From positions 1,302,001 through 1,366,000 of the forward strand of contig NZ_CP050152.1 in NCBI RefSeq assembly GCF_011617245.1: 64,000 nt of DNA, in the 5' to 3' direction. Under the pieces are notes generated by a model, which searched no databases, was not told the origin of the DNA, and saw nothing but the letters and a program-made list of their open reading frames with translations. The stretch comes from Brevibacterium atlanticum. Its GTDB lineage: Bacteria; Actinomycetota; Actinomycetes; Actinomycetales; Brevibacteriaceae. Numbering within the stretch: position 1 is the first letter of the stretch; each line of letters begins with the position of its first letter. Below, one piece after another: positions 10,069-18,124 of the stretch. Both the position numbers and the translations under genes were made by a program.

Positions 10069-10467
10069 ATGCGCACCTTCTGGCTCTACACTCTCGCTCG
10101 GCTCGGCATCATCCTCGGCGTCGGACTCATTCTCTTCCCGTTTCTCGGGCTCAACCTGCTCATGGCTGTCGCGGCGATCGTCATCGGCGCGCTGCTGAGC
10201 TACCTGTTTCTTGGGAATATGCGCGCTCGAGTGGCCTCCGACATCGAAGCGCGTCTCGCCGCCCGCGCCTCCAAACCCAAGCGCAAGAGTGCCGACGAAG
10301 CCGCTGAGGACCAGATCGTCGACGATCGCCTCACTGAAGAAGAACAGCTCTCTGAAGAAGCACAGCTCACCGAAGAAGAGCGCACCTCCGCAGAGGACCA
10401 TACAACCGACGAGAAGCCGACCGCCGAGGAAGAGCACCTCTCCGAGGGCAACGGCAGAGAGAAGTAG
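10069..10467 (+). CDS. DUF4229-like small membrane protein
   Basis: 132 residues. Two hydrophobic segments (LARLGIILGVGLILFPFLG and LLMAVAAIVIGALLSYLFLG) are followed by RARVASDIEARLAAR and a long Glu/Thr-rich tail with repeated LxEEExxxE-like units. The layout matches DUF4229 proteins found near menA in actinobacteria; function is unknown. ATG 10069 was chosen over upstream in-frame codons because a TAAAAT box lies just before it and homology begins there. Confidence 0.75.
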   Translation: MRTFWLYTLARLGIILGVGLILFPFLGLNLLMAVAAIVIGALLSYLFLGNMRARVASDIEARLAARASKPKRKSADEAAEDQIVDDRLTEEEQLSEEAQLTEEERTSAEDHTTDEKPTAEEEHLSEGNGREK

Positions 10468-10555
10468 GCCGCGAACCTCCGGCCGTCACGCGTCGCTTCG
10501 ACAGAGCACATCGGCAGAGTCACGCCCAAGCGTCCAAGAACTCAGGGCCCAGCTC

Positions 10556-10618
10556 CCGGTTTCCACCCGCTCAGAGCCGGTTTCCACCCGCTCAGAGCCG
10601 GGATCCACCCGCTCAGAG
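10556..10618. repeat. Three 21-bp tandem repeats at the menA 3' end
   Basis: Three adjacent 21-bp units at 10556-10576, 10577-10597 and 10598-10618. The first two are identical and the third differs by two bases. The third contains the menA stop codon, so read in menA's direction each unit begins TGAGCGGGTGGA. Compare the array after menC. Confidence 0.9.
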
Positions 10619-11545
10619 CGCCAGGCCGAGTCCCATCAGCGCAGCGAATGCCAAACCGGTCAGTCCGGTCGACTTGATCGGCGGGATGAGCCCGGGCCCG
10701 GTCGTCCCACTGAGCACCGTCTTCAGCGGGTTGAGGGCCGGGACGAGGGCGAGGATCGCCAAGGCCACCGCCGGATGTCCGTCGAGGATGGCCAGGGCCA
10801 GCAGTGCGAACGGCAGCAGCACGAGCACCGCATAGGCAATGCGGGCCGAGCTGTCACCCAGACGCACCGCGAGCGTGATCTTGCCGGCCTCGATGTCGGT
10901 GGGAATGTCTCGGAGGTTGTTGACCATGAGCACGGCAGAGGCAAGAGAACCGATCGCTACGGCGCCGGCCCAGCCGCTGAGGCTGAGATGCCCGACCTGC
11001 ATCCACATCGTGCCCAGAGTGGCCACGAGTCCGAAGAAGACGAAGACGAACACCTCGCCCAGTCCCATGTACCCATAGGGCTTCTTCCCGCCGGTGTAGA
11101 ACCACGCCGCGGCCACCGCGGCGGCACCGACGATGAGGAACCACCAGGCCTGGGAGACGAGGATGAGGACGATCCCGACGACCCCGGCGATGCCGAAGAA
11201 CAGGAAGGCGGCACGTTTGACTTCGCGGGCCTCGGCGAGACCGGTCGCCGTCAGACGTACGGGTCCGACGCGTTCGTCGTCGGTGCCGCGGATGCCGTCG
11301 GAGTAGTCGTTGGCGTAGTTCGAGCCGATCTGCAGACAGAGGGAGACGAGCAGGGCGAGGAACCCGCGCAGCAGGATCTGCGCGAGGCTGACGTGGTCGT
11401 CCCCGCCCGAGATGTCGTCGAGGATGAAGGCGGTGAACCCACCGAGCGACCCGATCGCGGCGCCGGTTCCGATGAGGACGGGTGCGAGAGCCAGGGGGAG
11501 AGTTCGCAGTCGAGCTCCCGAAATCCACTGGGCGGCATCAGCCAT
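10613..11545 (-). CDS. menA: 1,4-dihydroxy-2-naphthoate polyprenyltransferase
   Basis: 310 residues, a UbiA-type multi-span membrane enzyme that prenylates 1,4-dihydroxy-2-naphthoate, the first membrane step of menaquinone synthesis. The Mg-diphosphate motif is NYANDYSDGIRGTDDERVGP (residues ~77-96), and the second Asp-rich loop is NNLRDIPTDIEAGKITLAVRLG. It starts with MADAAQWISGARLRTLPLA, typical of MenA. It is transcribed towards the DUF4229 gene and ends inside a 21-bp repeat array. menE and menB lie upstream on the same strand but a 54-bp gap separates it from menE. Confidence 0.95.
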   Translation of the reverse strand: MADAAQWISGARLRTLPLALAPVLIGTGAAIGSLGGFTAFILDDISGGDDHVSLAQILLRGFLALLVSLCLQIGSNYANDYSDGIRGTDDERVGPVRLTATGLAEAREVKRAAFLFFGIAGVVGIVLILVSQAWWFLIVGAAAVAAAWFYTGGKKPYGYMGLGEVFVFVFFGLVATLGTMWMQVGHLSLSGWAGAVAIGSLASAVLMVNNLRDIPTDIEAGKITLAVRLGDSSARIAYAVLVLLPFALLALAILDGHPAVALAILALVPALNPLKTVLSGTTGPGLIPPIKSTGLTGLAFAALMGLGLAL

Positions 11546-11599
11546 AGTCCCAGGTCACCTTCCTCTTCTGTCGTCGAACCGTCTCATACTACCGATTGT

Positions 11600-12838
11600 T
11601 CACGGGCAAGGGCATTTCGTTCTGTCGGCTGCGAGGTGCGCGGCGAGGTCGGCGGCCGCCCGGCGGTCGGGTTTGCCGATCGACCGGTTCGGGATCTCGT
11701 CGACGGGGAACACGAGGTGCGGCAGCAGGTACCCGTCCATCCCGTGATCGAGGCTGTTGAGATGCTCAGCCAGTGCGCGAGGAGAGTGACCGGCCAACCT
11801 CGACGCAGCCTCGGCGGCCTCCCCGCCGGCGAGCCTGACGAGCGCGACGATCCGCTTGCCCCACTCCTCATCGGGCACCCACGTCACGAGCACCTCGGCG
11901 ACGCCCTCCTGCTGCCAGCGCGGGAGCAGGCCCGTCTCCAGGGCGTGCGGGGAGACGTTCGTCCCGCCGGAGATGATGATGTCATCGACTCGGCCGAGGA
12001 CCGTGAGCACCCCGTCGTCGAGGCGGCCGAGATCGCTCGTGTGCATGACCCGCCGACCGTCGCCGTCGGTGGTCAGCGTCGTCGACTCCACCGGTGCGAT
12101 GGCACCGGCGGGGGAGATCTCGACGTAGCCGTCGGCCACGACGGGGCCGGCCAGGTCGATCGTGCCCGCCTCGGTGATGGTGACATCGACCCCGTCGAAG
12201 GGCACGCCGTCGTACACACAGCCGCCGGCGGTCTCGCTCATCCCGTAGGTGCGCACGATCGACAGTCCCGCGGCATCGGCGCGTTCGAGCAGGGCCGGTG
12301 AGATCGCCGCCCCGCCGAGGAGGATGTGCGAGATCTTCGCGGCGAGGTCGCTCGCTCGATCGTCCTCGAGGATCCGATGGAGCTGGGTGGGCACGAGAGA
12401 CGTGTACGTCGGGCGCGCGCCCGCCCGCTCCAACAGCTCGTCGACCGCGGAGGCGAAGGAGGCGGAGGAGAACTTCGCCGAGGTGGCCCGCACCGGTGCC
12501 CGTCCCGCCAAGCGGGCGCGCAGCTCCACCTGGAAGCCGGCGATGTGGTTGACCGGCAGGCACAGGTGCCAGTCGCCGGGCCCGGACAGGGAGTCCTCGG
12601 TCGCCCGCGCCGAGGCGGTCAGAGCCTCGGGGGAGAGCGCTACGGCCTTGGCCGTGCCCGTCGACCCTGAGGTGTGGAGGATGAGCGCCGGGCAGGGGCC
12701 CGGGCCCGTCCACAGATGGGGAGCCGCCTCGGTGACGGTGCCGGTCCGGGAGGACGGCAAGATGAGGATCGACCGTGCGTCGAGAGCCCGGTCGATGGCT
12801 TCGGGCAGCTCGTCGGTGCGCAGTTCGCGGGTGTCCAC
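11600..12838 (-). CDS. menE: o-Succinylbenzoate-CoA ligase
   Basis: 412 residues, short for an adenylate-forming enzyme but normal for actinobacterial MenE. The ATP loop is LHTSGSTGTAKAVALS, followed by LPVNHIAGFQ, LLGGAAIS, TYGMSETAGGCVYDG, the hinge HTSDLGRLDDGVLTVLGRVDD and the C-terminal lysine segment RSIGKPDRR. It activates o-succinylbenzoate with ATP and CoA. GTG 12838 gives the standard length; only 20 bp separate it from menB upstream, suggesting a menB-menE transcript. Confidence 0.94.
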   Translation of the reverse strand: MDTRELRTDELPEAIDRALDARSILILPSSRTGTVTEAAPHLWTGPGPCPALILHTSGSTGTAKAVALSPEALTASARATEDSLSGPGDWHLCLPVNHIAGFQVELRARLAGRAPVRATSAKFSSASFASAVDELLERAGARPTYTSLVPTQLHRILEDDRASDLAAKISHILLGGAAISPALLERADAAGLSIVRTYGMSETAGGCVYDGVPFDGVDVTITEAGTIDLAGPVVADGYVEISPAGAIAPVESTTLTTDGDGRRVMHTSDLGRLDDGVLTVLGRVDDIIISGGTNVSPHALETGLLPRWQQEGVAEVLVTWVPDEEWGKRIVALVRLAGGEAAEAASRLAGHSPRALAEHLNSLDHGMDGYLLPHLVFPVDEIPNRSIGKPDRRAAADLAAHLAADRTKCPCP

Positions 12839-12858
12839 GGTGTGATCGGACCTGACCG

Positions 12859-13779
12859 TCAGTAGTACCAGGGGAAGGGCGACCAGTCGGGATCGCGCTT
12901 TTCCAGGAAGGCGTCGCGGCCTTCGACGGCTTCGTCGGTCATATAGCCCAGACGCGTGGCCTCACCGGCGAAGACCTGCTGGCCCATGAGGCCGTCGTCG
13001 ACGAGGTTGAAGGCGAACTTGAGCATCCGCTGCGCGTTCGGGGACTTGCCGAGGATCTCCCGCGCCATGGTCAGGGCGGCGGTTTCGAGTTCGGCGTGGT
13101 CGACGACCTCGTTGACGGCACCCATATCGGCCATCTCCTGGGCCGAATACGTGCGACCGAGGAAGAAGATCTCGCGAGCCTTCTTCTGCCCGACCATCTT
13201 CGCCAGATACGCCGAACCGTAGCCGGCGTCGTAGGAGCCGACGTCGGCGTCGGTCTGCTTGAACTTCGCGTGTTCGCGGGAGGCGATGGTCATATCGCAC
13301 ACGACGTGGAGGCTGTGCCCGCCGCCGGCCGCCCAGCCGGGGACGACGGCGATGACGACCTTCGGCATGGTGCGGATGAGGCGCTGGACCTCGAGGATGT
13401 GGAGGCGTCCGGCTCGGGCCGGGTCGACGCTCTCACGGGTCTCGCCCGAGGCGTACTGGTAGCCGGAGCGGCCGCGGATGCGCTGATCACCACCGGAGCA
13501 GAAGGCCCAGCCGCCGTCCTTCTCACTCGGGCCGTTGCCGGTGAGCAGAACCGCACCGACTTCGGAGGTCTGGCGGGCGTGGTCGAGGGCGCGGTAGAGC
13601 TCGTCGACGGTGTGGGGGCGGAAGGCGTTGCGGACCTCGGGACGGTCGAAGGCGATCCGCACGCAGCCGAGGTCGCTTCCGGTCGCCGGGTCGATCGCAC
13701 GGTGATAGGTGATGTCGGTGAAGTCGAAGCCGGAGACCTCACGCCAGGCCGAAGGGTCGAAGATTTCTGAAACCGTCAT
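12859..13779 (-). CDS. menB: 1,4-dihydroxy-2-naphthoyl-CoA synthase
   Basis: 306 residues, crotonase fold. It closes the second ring of the naphthoquinone from o-succinylbenzoyl-CoA. Signature segments are AFRPHTVDELYRALDHAR, FCSGGDQRIRGRSGYQYA (oxyanion and bicarbonate-type loop), VPGWAAGGGHSLHVVCDMTIAS, and ending WSPFPWYY. The ATG at 13779 is preferred over an upstream in-frame start at 13908, since the extra 43 residues have no resemblance to the family. Confidence 0.96.
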   Translation of the reverse strand: MTVSEIFDPSAWREVSGFDFTDITYHRAIDPATGSDLGCVRIAFDRPEVRNAFRPHTVDELYRALDHARQTSEVGAVLLTGNGPSEKDGGWAFCSGGDQRIRGRSGYQYASGETRESVDPARAGRLHILEVQRLIRTMPKVVIAVVPGWAAGGGHSLHVVCDMTIASREHAKFKQTDADVGSYDAGYGSAYLAKMVGQKKAREIFFLGRTYSAQEMADMGAVNEVVDHAELETAALTMAREILGKSPNAQRMLKFAFNLVDDGLMGQQVFAGEATRLGYMTDEAVEGRDAFLEKRDPDWSPFPWYY

Positions 13780-13909
13780 GGCCCCCAGCCTATCGCCTGG
13801 CTCTGAGTTCGGTGTCCAGATGTCGCGGGTCTGGAGACGAACCTCATGATGGAGCCGTGCTGCTTCCGGCAATGGCACGTGCTGCCTGCGGCGAAAGCGC
13901 AAACACACC

Positions 13910-13938
13910 TTGTGAGTCGGGCCCAGCGGGTCTAGACT
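13910..13938 (+). promoter_or_regulatory. Promoter for the dienelactone-hydrolase-like gene
   Basis: TTGTGA (13910-13915), 17-bp spacer, TAGACT (13933-13938). This is the cleanest sigma-70-type promoter in the menA-menC interval; it would give a ~55-nt leader ahead of the ATG at 14003. Confidence 0.6.
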
Positions 13939-14002
13939 CAGGCACCATTCCGCAGGATCGGGGCGACCAGCGCACCGAAGCGACAGTCAATGGGAGACTG
14001 AG

Positions 14003-14572
14003 ATGGCCGAAGTTCTGCTCTACCACCATATCCAGGGCCTCACCGACGGGGTCAGCGCCTTCGCCGAGGATCTGCGGCAGCAGGGCCACACCGTGCACAC
14101 CCCTGACCTGTTCGGCGGACGGACCTTCGCCTCGATCGAGGACGGCTTCGCCTTTGCCAAGGAGGTCGGTTTCGATGTGCTCCGCGACAAGGGTCTGGCG
14201 GCCGTCGACGGGTTGGGTGCTGATCTCGTCTATGCGGGCTTCTCCTACGGTGTGATGACCGCCCAGCAGCTGGCTCAGACCCGACCTGGTGCCCGCGGCG
14301 CGCTGTTGCTGCATTCGTGCGCCCCGGTCTCCGAATTCGGGCAGGCGTGGCCGGACGGAGTTCCGGTGCAGATCCATGGGATGGACGGCGATGAGTTCTT
14401 CGACGAGGACCTGCCGGCAGCACGTGAGCTCGCTGAATCGACGTCCTCGGCCGAATTGTTCGTCTACCCCGGTGATGAGCATCTCTTCACGGACTCCTCC
14501 CTCGAGGCGTTCGATGCCGACGCCGCTGCGCTGGTGCGGTCGCGGGTGCACGCGTTCCTGCAGGACCTCTGA
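14003..14572 (+). CDS. Dienelactone-hydrolase-family protein
   Basis: 189 residues, alpha/beta hydrolase of the DLH family. The nucleophile elbow reads AGFSYGVMTA, so a serine replaces the classical cysteine. The acid is probably in HGMDGDEFFDED and the histidine in YPGDEHLF. No signal peptide, so cytosolic. The substrate is unknown. It sits between menB and menC with its own promoter, so it need not belong to the quinone pathway. Confidence 0.82.
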   Translation: MAEVLLYHHIQGLTDGVSAFAEDLRQQGHTVHTPDLFGGRTFASIEDGFAFAKEVGFDVLRDKGLAAVDGLGADLVYAGFSYGVMTAQQLAQTRPGARGALLLHSCAPVSEFGQAWPDGVPVQIHGMDGDEFFDEDLPAARELAESTSSAELFVYPGDEHLFTDSSLEAFDADAAALVRSRVHAFLQDL

Positions 14573-14705
14573 TCACACGGAGCTCAGTTGATCACGGAGA
14601 GCCCAGAATGCGTGGAGCAGTGCGTCGAGATCCGTGCTGAGGCACAGCGTCCAGGCACGCGGCTCGGCGCTGTCGCACCCCACCGACGAGGGATAGTCTG
14701 AGGGC

Positions 14706-15809
14706 ATGGCCGACCATGTGTTCACCCTCTCCGATCTGCCCGAACGATTCGACGAGGTCATCGACGATCTGCATGTGCTGCGGCTGCCCATGGTCACCCG
14801 CTTCCGCGGCATCACCGAACGCGAGGTCGCGCTCTTCTCCGGTCCCGCCGGGTGGGCGGAGTTCTCCCCGTTCGTCGAATACCGCACGGAGGAGGCTAGC
14901 CGCTGGCTGCATGCCGCCCTCGAATTCGCCGGCCTCATCACTGGGCCGATCGGCCCACCGAACGGTCCACCCGCCGAGGCGGCCGATCCGACCGGACGGA
15001 CAGTGGCGGTCAACGGCACGCTGCCGGCATGTTCGCCCGGTGAGGTCGAAACGATCCTCGCCCGCTACGGCCGCGTCGGCACCGTCAAGGCCAAGGTCGC
15101 CGAGCATGGGCTCGATTCCCTGGGTGAGGACCTCGAACGGCTGCGCGAGTTCCGCCGACTCTTCCCGCAAGCCACTCTGCGCCTCGATGCCAACGCCGGC
15201 TATTCGCTCGATGAGGCGCTGACCGCCTCGGCGCAGTTCGCCGACTTCGGCCTCCAGTACGTCGAACAGCCCGTCGCAGCGGTCGAGGACATGGCACGGC
15301 TGCGTGCAGAACTCGACCGTCGTGGACTGCCGGTCGTGCTCGCTGCAGACGAGTCCATCCGCAAAGCCGAGGACCCGCTTCGGGTGGCCGAACTCGGCGC
15401 CGCCGAGGTCATCATCGTCAAGGTCCAGCCGCTGGGCGGGATCGGTTCCGCACGTGCGGTCATCGACGACTGCGGCCTGCCGGCCGTGGTCTCCTCGGCG
15501 CTCGAATCATCGGTCGGCCTGGCCGCCGGCGCAGCACTGGCCGCCGGACTGCCCCGTACGGAGGCCAGTCGCAGACTCCTCGGTGATGATCCGGCCTGCG
15601 GACTGGGCACCGTGCGACTCTTCGCCGACGACGTCACGGACCCACACGCCGGGATGCGACCGGTCGACGGATACGTCCCTGTCACGCGCATCGCCCCGGA
15701 CCCTGACCGCCTGCAGATGCTGGCGGTGGATCCGGGGCGACACGACTGGTGGGCGGAACGACTCCAGCAATGCTGGTCGCTCCTTCGACGCAGGCCCGAA
15801 CTCGACTGA
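14706..15809 (+). CDS. menC: o-Succinylbenzoate synthase
   Basis: 367 residues, enolase superfamily. It dehydrates SHCHC to o-succinylbenzoate. Catalytic and metal residues are recognisable: KAK in GTVKAKVAEHG, Asp in LRLDANAGYS, Glu in YVEQPVA, Asp in AADESIRKAE, and the second lysine in IIVKVQPLGGIG. The actinobacterial version is somewhat longer at the C-terminus. The gene ends at the first unit of a 21-bp repeat array and meets a convergent lipoprotein gene. Confidence 0.93.
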   Translation: MADHVFTLSDLPERFDEVIDDLHVLRLPMVTRFRGITEREVALFSGPAGWAEFSPFVEYRTEEASRWLHAALEFAGLITGPIGPPNGPPAEAADPTGRTVAVNGTLPACSPGEVETILARYGRVGTVKAKVAEHGLDSLGEDLERLREFRRLFPQATLRLDANAGYSLDEALTASAQFADFGLQYVEQPVAAVEDMARLRAELDRRGLPVVLAADESIRKAEDPLRVAELGAAEVIIVKVQPLGGIGSARAVIDDCGLPAVVSSALESSVGLAAGAALAAGLPRTEASRRLLGDDPACGLGTVRLFADDVTDPHAGMRPVDGYVPVTRIAPDPDRLQMLAVDPGRHDWWAERLQQCWSLLRRRPELD

Positions 15810-15866
15810 GCTGGGTCTGGTCTCGACGGAGCCTGGTCTGGTCTCGACTGAGCTGGGCCGAACTCA
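15804..15866. repeat. Three degenerate 21-bp tandem repeats between menC and a convergent gene
   Basis: Units at 15804-15824, 15825-15845 and 15846-15866, each beginning GACTGAGCTGGG or a close variant. The first two differ at three positions; the third keeps the first half only. Unit 1 contains the menC stop and unit 3 the stop of the convergent lipoprotein gene. Confidence 0.8.
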
Positions 15867-16574
15867 GCCGGCGTTCTTGACGGCGTCGACGAAGGTCTCC
15901 GCGGTCTTCGACACCGTCGACTCGTCGATGTCGGCGACATTGGCCGCGGTGACGACGTTGTTGCCGACTCGAGCGGAGATGGAATTCGTGTTGAGGACTG
16001 TCTGCCCGCCGGCATCGATCGTCGCCTTGACCCCGACCGTCTCGTCGGCGCCTGAGACGGTGGTGTCGAAGGACTCGAACTTCATCTTCATCTCGATGCC
16101 CTGGGACTTGATGCTCACGTCGCTGCACTTTTCGGTGACAGCGCTCGAGGTCTTCACCTGAGACGCTGCCGCATCGTCGTCGGCCAGGCTGACGAGTCCC
16201 ACGGACATTGTGTTGTCGCTCGAGATACCGGTGACGGTGGTGGTGTCGCTCGCCTGTGCGGCGTTGAGTGCTGCCATCGACAGGTCCTTGCACTCACTGG
16301 GTTCGTATTCGGCCTTCTCGAGGGCCTTGAGGGCTTCACTGCCGGAGGCAGCACTGGTGTCGATGGACTTGAACGACAGCCCGTCGGCATCGGTGGATTC
16401 GAGGATCTTCTTCAGCTGCGCCTCGTCGAGCTGTGTGGCCTGTGGTGCCTCCTCGGTCTGAGCAGCGGCGCCGCTGCCGTCTTCCTGGGCCTTGTCGCCG
16501 CCGTCTTGGCCGCCCGAACAGCCCACAAGGGTCAGACCGGCGATGAGCGCGATGGCTGGGAGTATGCGTTTCAT
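15864..16574 (-). CDS. Secreted lipoprotein of unknown function
   Basis: 236 residues. The signal peptide is MKRILPAIALIAGLTLVGCS with the lipobox LVGC (cysteine 19). An Asp/Glu/Gly-rich linker follows to about residue 45, then a globular domain with cysteines near KDLSMA and TEKCSDVS that may form a disulfide. The C-terminal helix is VDESTVSKTAETFVDAV-like. The shape resembles small actinobacterial sensor/lipoprotein domains, but no named family is recognised. It lies just downstream of the esterase gene on the same strand (15 bp gap). Confidence 0.7.
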   Translation of the reverse strand: MKRILPAIALIAGLTLVGCSGGQDGGDKAQEDGSGAAAQTEEAPQATQLDEAQLKKILESTDADGLSFKSIDTSAASGSEALKALEKAEYEPSECKDLSMAALNAAQASDTTTVTGISSDNTMSVGLVSLADDDAAASQVKTSSAVTEKCSDVSIKSQGIEMKMKFESFDTTVSGADETVGVKATIDAGGQTVLNTNSISARVGNNVVTAANVADIDESTVSKTAETFVDAVKNAG

Positions 16575-16589
16575 GATGGACCTCTCGAG

Positions 16590-18083
16590 TCAGCGTTCCG
16601 TAGGAGAATCGGCGGCCGCAGCATCACGACCGCTATCAATATATGCGCCCAGCGCGTCATCCGCGGACTCAGGCTGTGCCGGATCTGAAACATCGACCGG
16701 CGCCGAGGCGATCCGCACCGTCGTCACCTCGTCCTGTCCCAGCGTGGTGAAGTGCTGAGTGCGCTTGCCGGGGATGATCGGGTCGTGCATGGCCGCAGCC
16801 AGGCGCCCGGTGAACGTCAGACGCCCCTTCTTGTCAGCTCGCTGCTGATAGGAGTTGTCGCCGCTGGGCCCGGAGACCGTGATGTCATAGCGGCGCTTGG
16901 GTTCGAACAGGCCCGGGGTGCGCACCCGGAAGCTGCCGGTCCCGGACAGGGAGAACCCAGCAGCGCTGACGGCGTCGAAGCGCACGATCTGCGCCCGGCG
17001 CCGGGAGATCTCCACTCTCCAGCCATGGATGTCGAAGAGGGCATGACCGGTGAGATAAGAGAACTCCCCGCCGTCGGCGACGCTGGGTCCGCGACGATCC
17101 GAACTCGCATAGTTCCGGCGCCGGGCCAGCGTCGTCAGCCAAGCGCCGAGCTCGCGCTCCCAGCTGCTCCAGTTGTGCAGACCGCTCGTGCGGGGAAACC
17201 ACGAGTGCCTGATGCCGAGTCCATTGAGGCGAGCGGAGAAACGCTCGCCCTGACTGTTGATCATCGACTCGAGCAGGTCGCGGTCCTTCGACTCCTCGAG
17301 GCTGCCGGACCCGGCACTGAACCACAGGTCGAGTCCCGCGAGGTTCTCGGCCAGCGCGTACGGGGAGTTCGCCAGCCATTCGCTGCGGTCGGCCACGGGG
17401 TCACCGAAGAGCGTCATCGACCTCGCGCCCTCGCGCATCGCGATGATGTCGAAGGCCGGCACCGTCGACAGTGGGTCGAGAGGTGAGGAGAACGCGGCCA
17501 CGGCACCGAAGCGGTCCGGATGCCAGGCGGCGTACTTCATCGCCCCGTACCCGCCCATCGACAGCCCCGCGAGCAGCTGGTTCTGCGGGGAGAAGTCCAC
17601 CGAGTAGGTGGCATCGAGGAATTCGGGGATCTCCTCGGTGTGGAAGCGCGGCCAGTCGTGGACCTCGCTGCCGACCGCCAGTCGGGAATAGCTCCCGGCC
17701 CCACCATCGGGCATGACGACGAGGTAGGGAGTCTCGAGCGTGAGCTCCTCGGCAGATCCGAAGTCCGTCCACGACCGGAAGTCGTCCCCGCCGCCGTGGA
17801 AGAGGTGGATGACGGGGCTGACCTCGGCGGGGATGCCGGGCAGGAGCACGCGGACGCCGACGGTGCGGCCGAGGGCGGGGGAGTAGATGAAGAATTCGCG
17901 CAGCCTCGGCGAGAGTTTGCGTTTGTCGCGGATATGCCACTTCCGGGCGTCCTTGCCCCGGGGTTCGGGCCCGAGGAAGGCACTGTTCTGGTCGAGGGCG
18001 GGGTACCGTCCGCGCTGTGCGCGAGCCGCGGTCAGCGTGCGGATGGCACGTGCTCCCATCGCGATGATCAACGAGCGGCGCAT
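16590..18083 (-). CDS. Esterase of the antigen-85/esterase-D fold with C-terminal beta domain
   Basis: 497 residues. The alpha/beta hydrolase core (residues ~55-320) has HLFHGGGDDFRSW (oxyanion loop), the nucleophile in LLAGLSMGGYGAMKYAAWHP, and the probable His in HSWFPRTSGLHNWSSWERELGAWL. This is the layout of mycolyl-transferase-like/PHB-depolymerase-like esterases. The last ~150 residues form a beta-rich region (ISRRRAQIVRFD, FRVRTPGLFEPKRRYDITVSG) of unknown role. The N-terminus is weakly hydrophobic and basic without a clear cleavage site. Substrate unknown. Confidence 0.78.
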   Translation of the reverse strand: MRRSLIIAMGARAIRTLTAARAQRGRYPALDQNSAFLGPEPRGKDARKWHIRDKRKLSPRLREFFIYSPALGRTVGVRVLLPGIPAEVSPVIHLFHGGGDDFRSWTDFGSAEELTLETPYLVVMPDGGAGSYSRLAVGSEVHDWPRFHTEEIPEFLDATYSVDFSPQNQLLAGLSMGGYGAMKYAAWHPDRFGAVAAFSSPLDPLSTVPAFDIIAMREGARSMTLFGDPVADRSEWLANSPYALAENLAGLDLWFSAGSGSLEESKDRDLLESMINSQGERFSARLNGLGIRHSWFPRTSGLHNWSSWERELGAWLTTLARRRNYASSDRRGPSVADGGEFSYLTGHALFDIHGWRVEISRRRAQIVRFDAVSAAGFSLSGTGSFRVRTPGLFEPKRRYDITVSGPSGDNSYQQRADKKGRLTFTGRLAAAMHDPIIPGKRTQHFTTLGQDEVTTVRIASAPVDVSDPAQPESADDALGAYIDSGRDAAAADSPTER

Positions 18084-18124
18084 TTCTTGAGGCTAGAGGG
18101 TCGAGATGAACCGGAGGTGGGCAA

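Noticed and set aside
10556-15866. Tandem 21-bp repeats as a CRISPR array
   Set aside because: Units are contiguous with no unique spacers, too short, and no cas genes are present.
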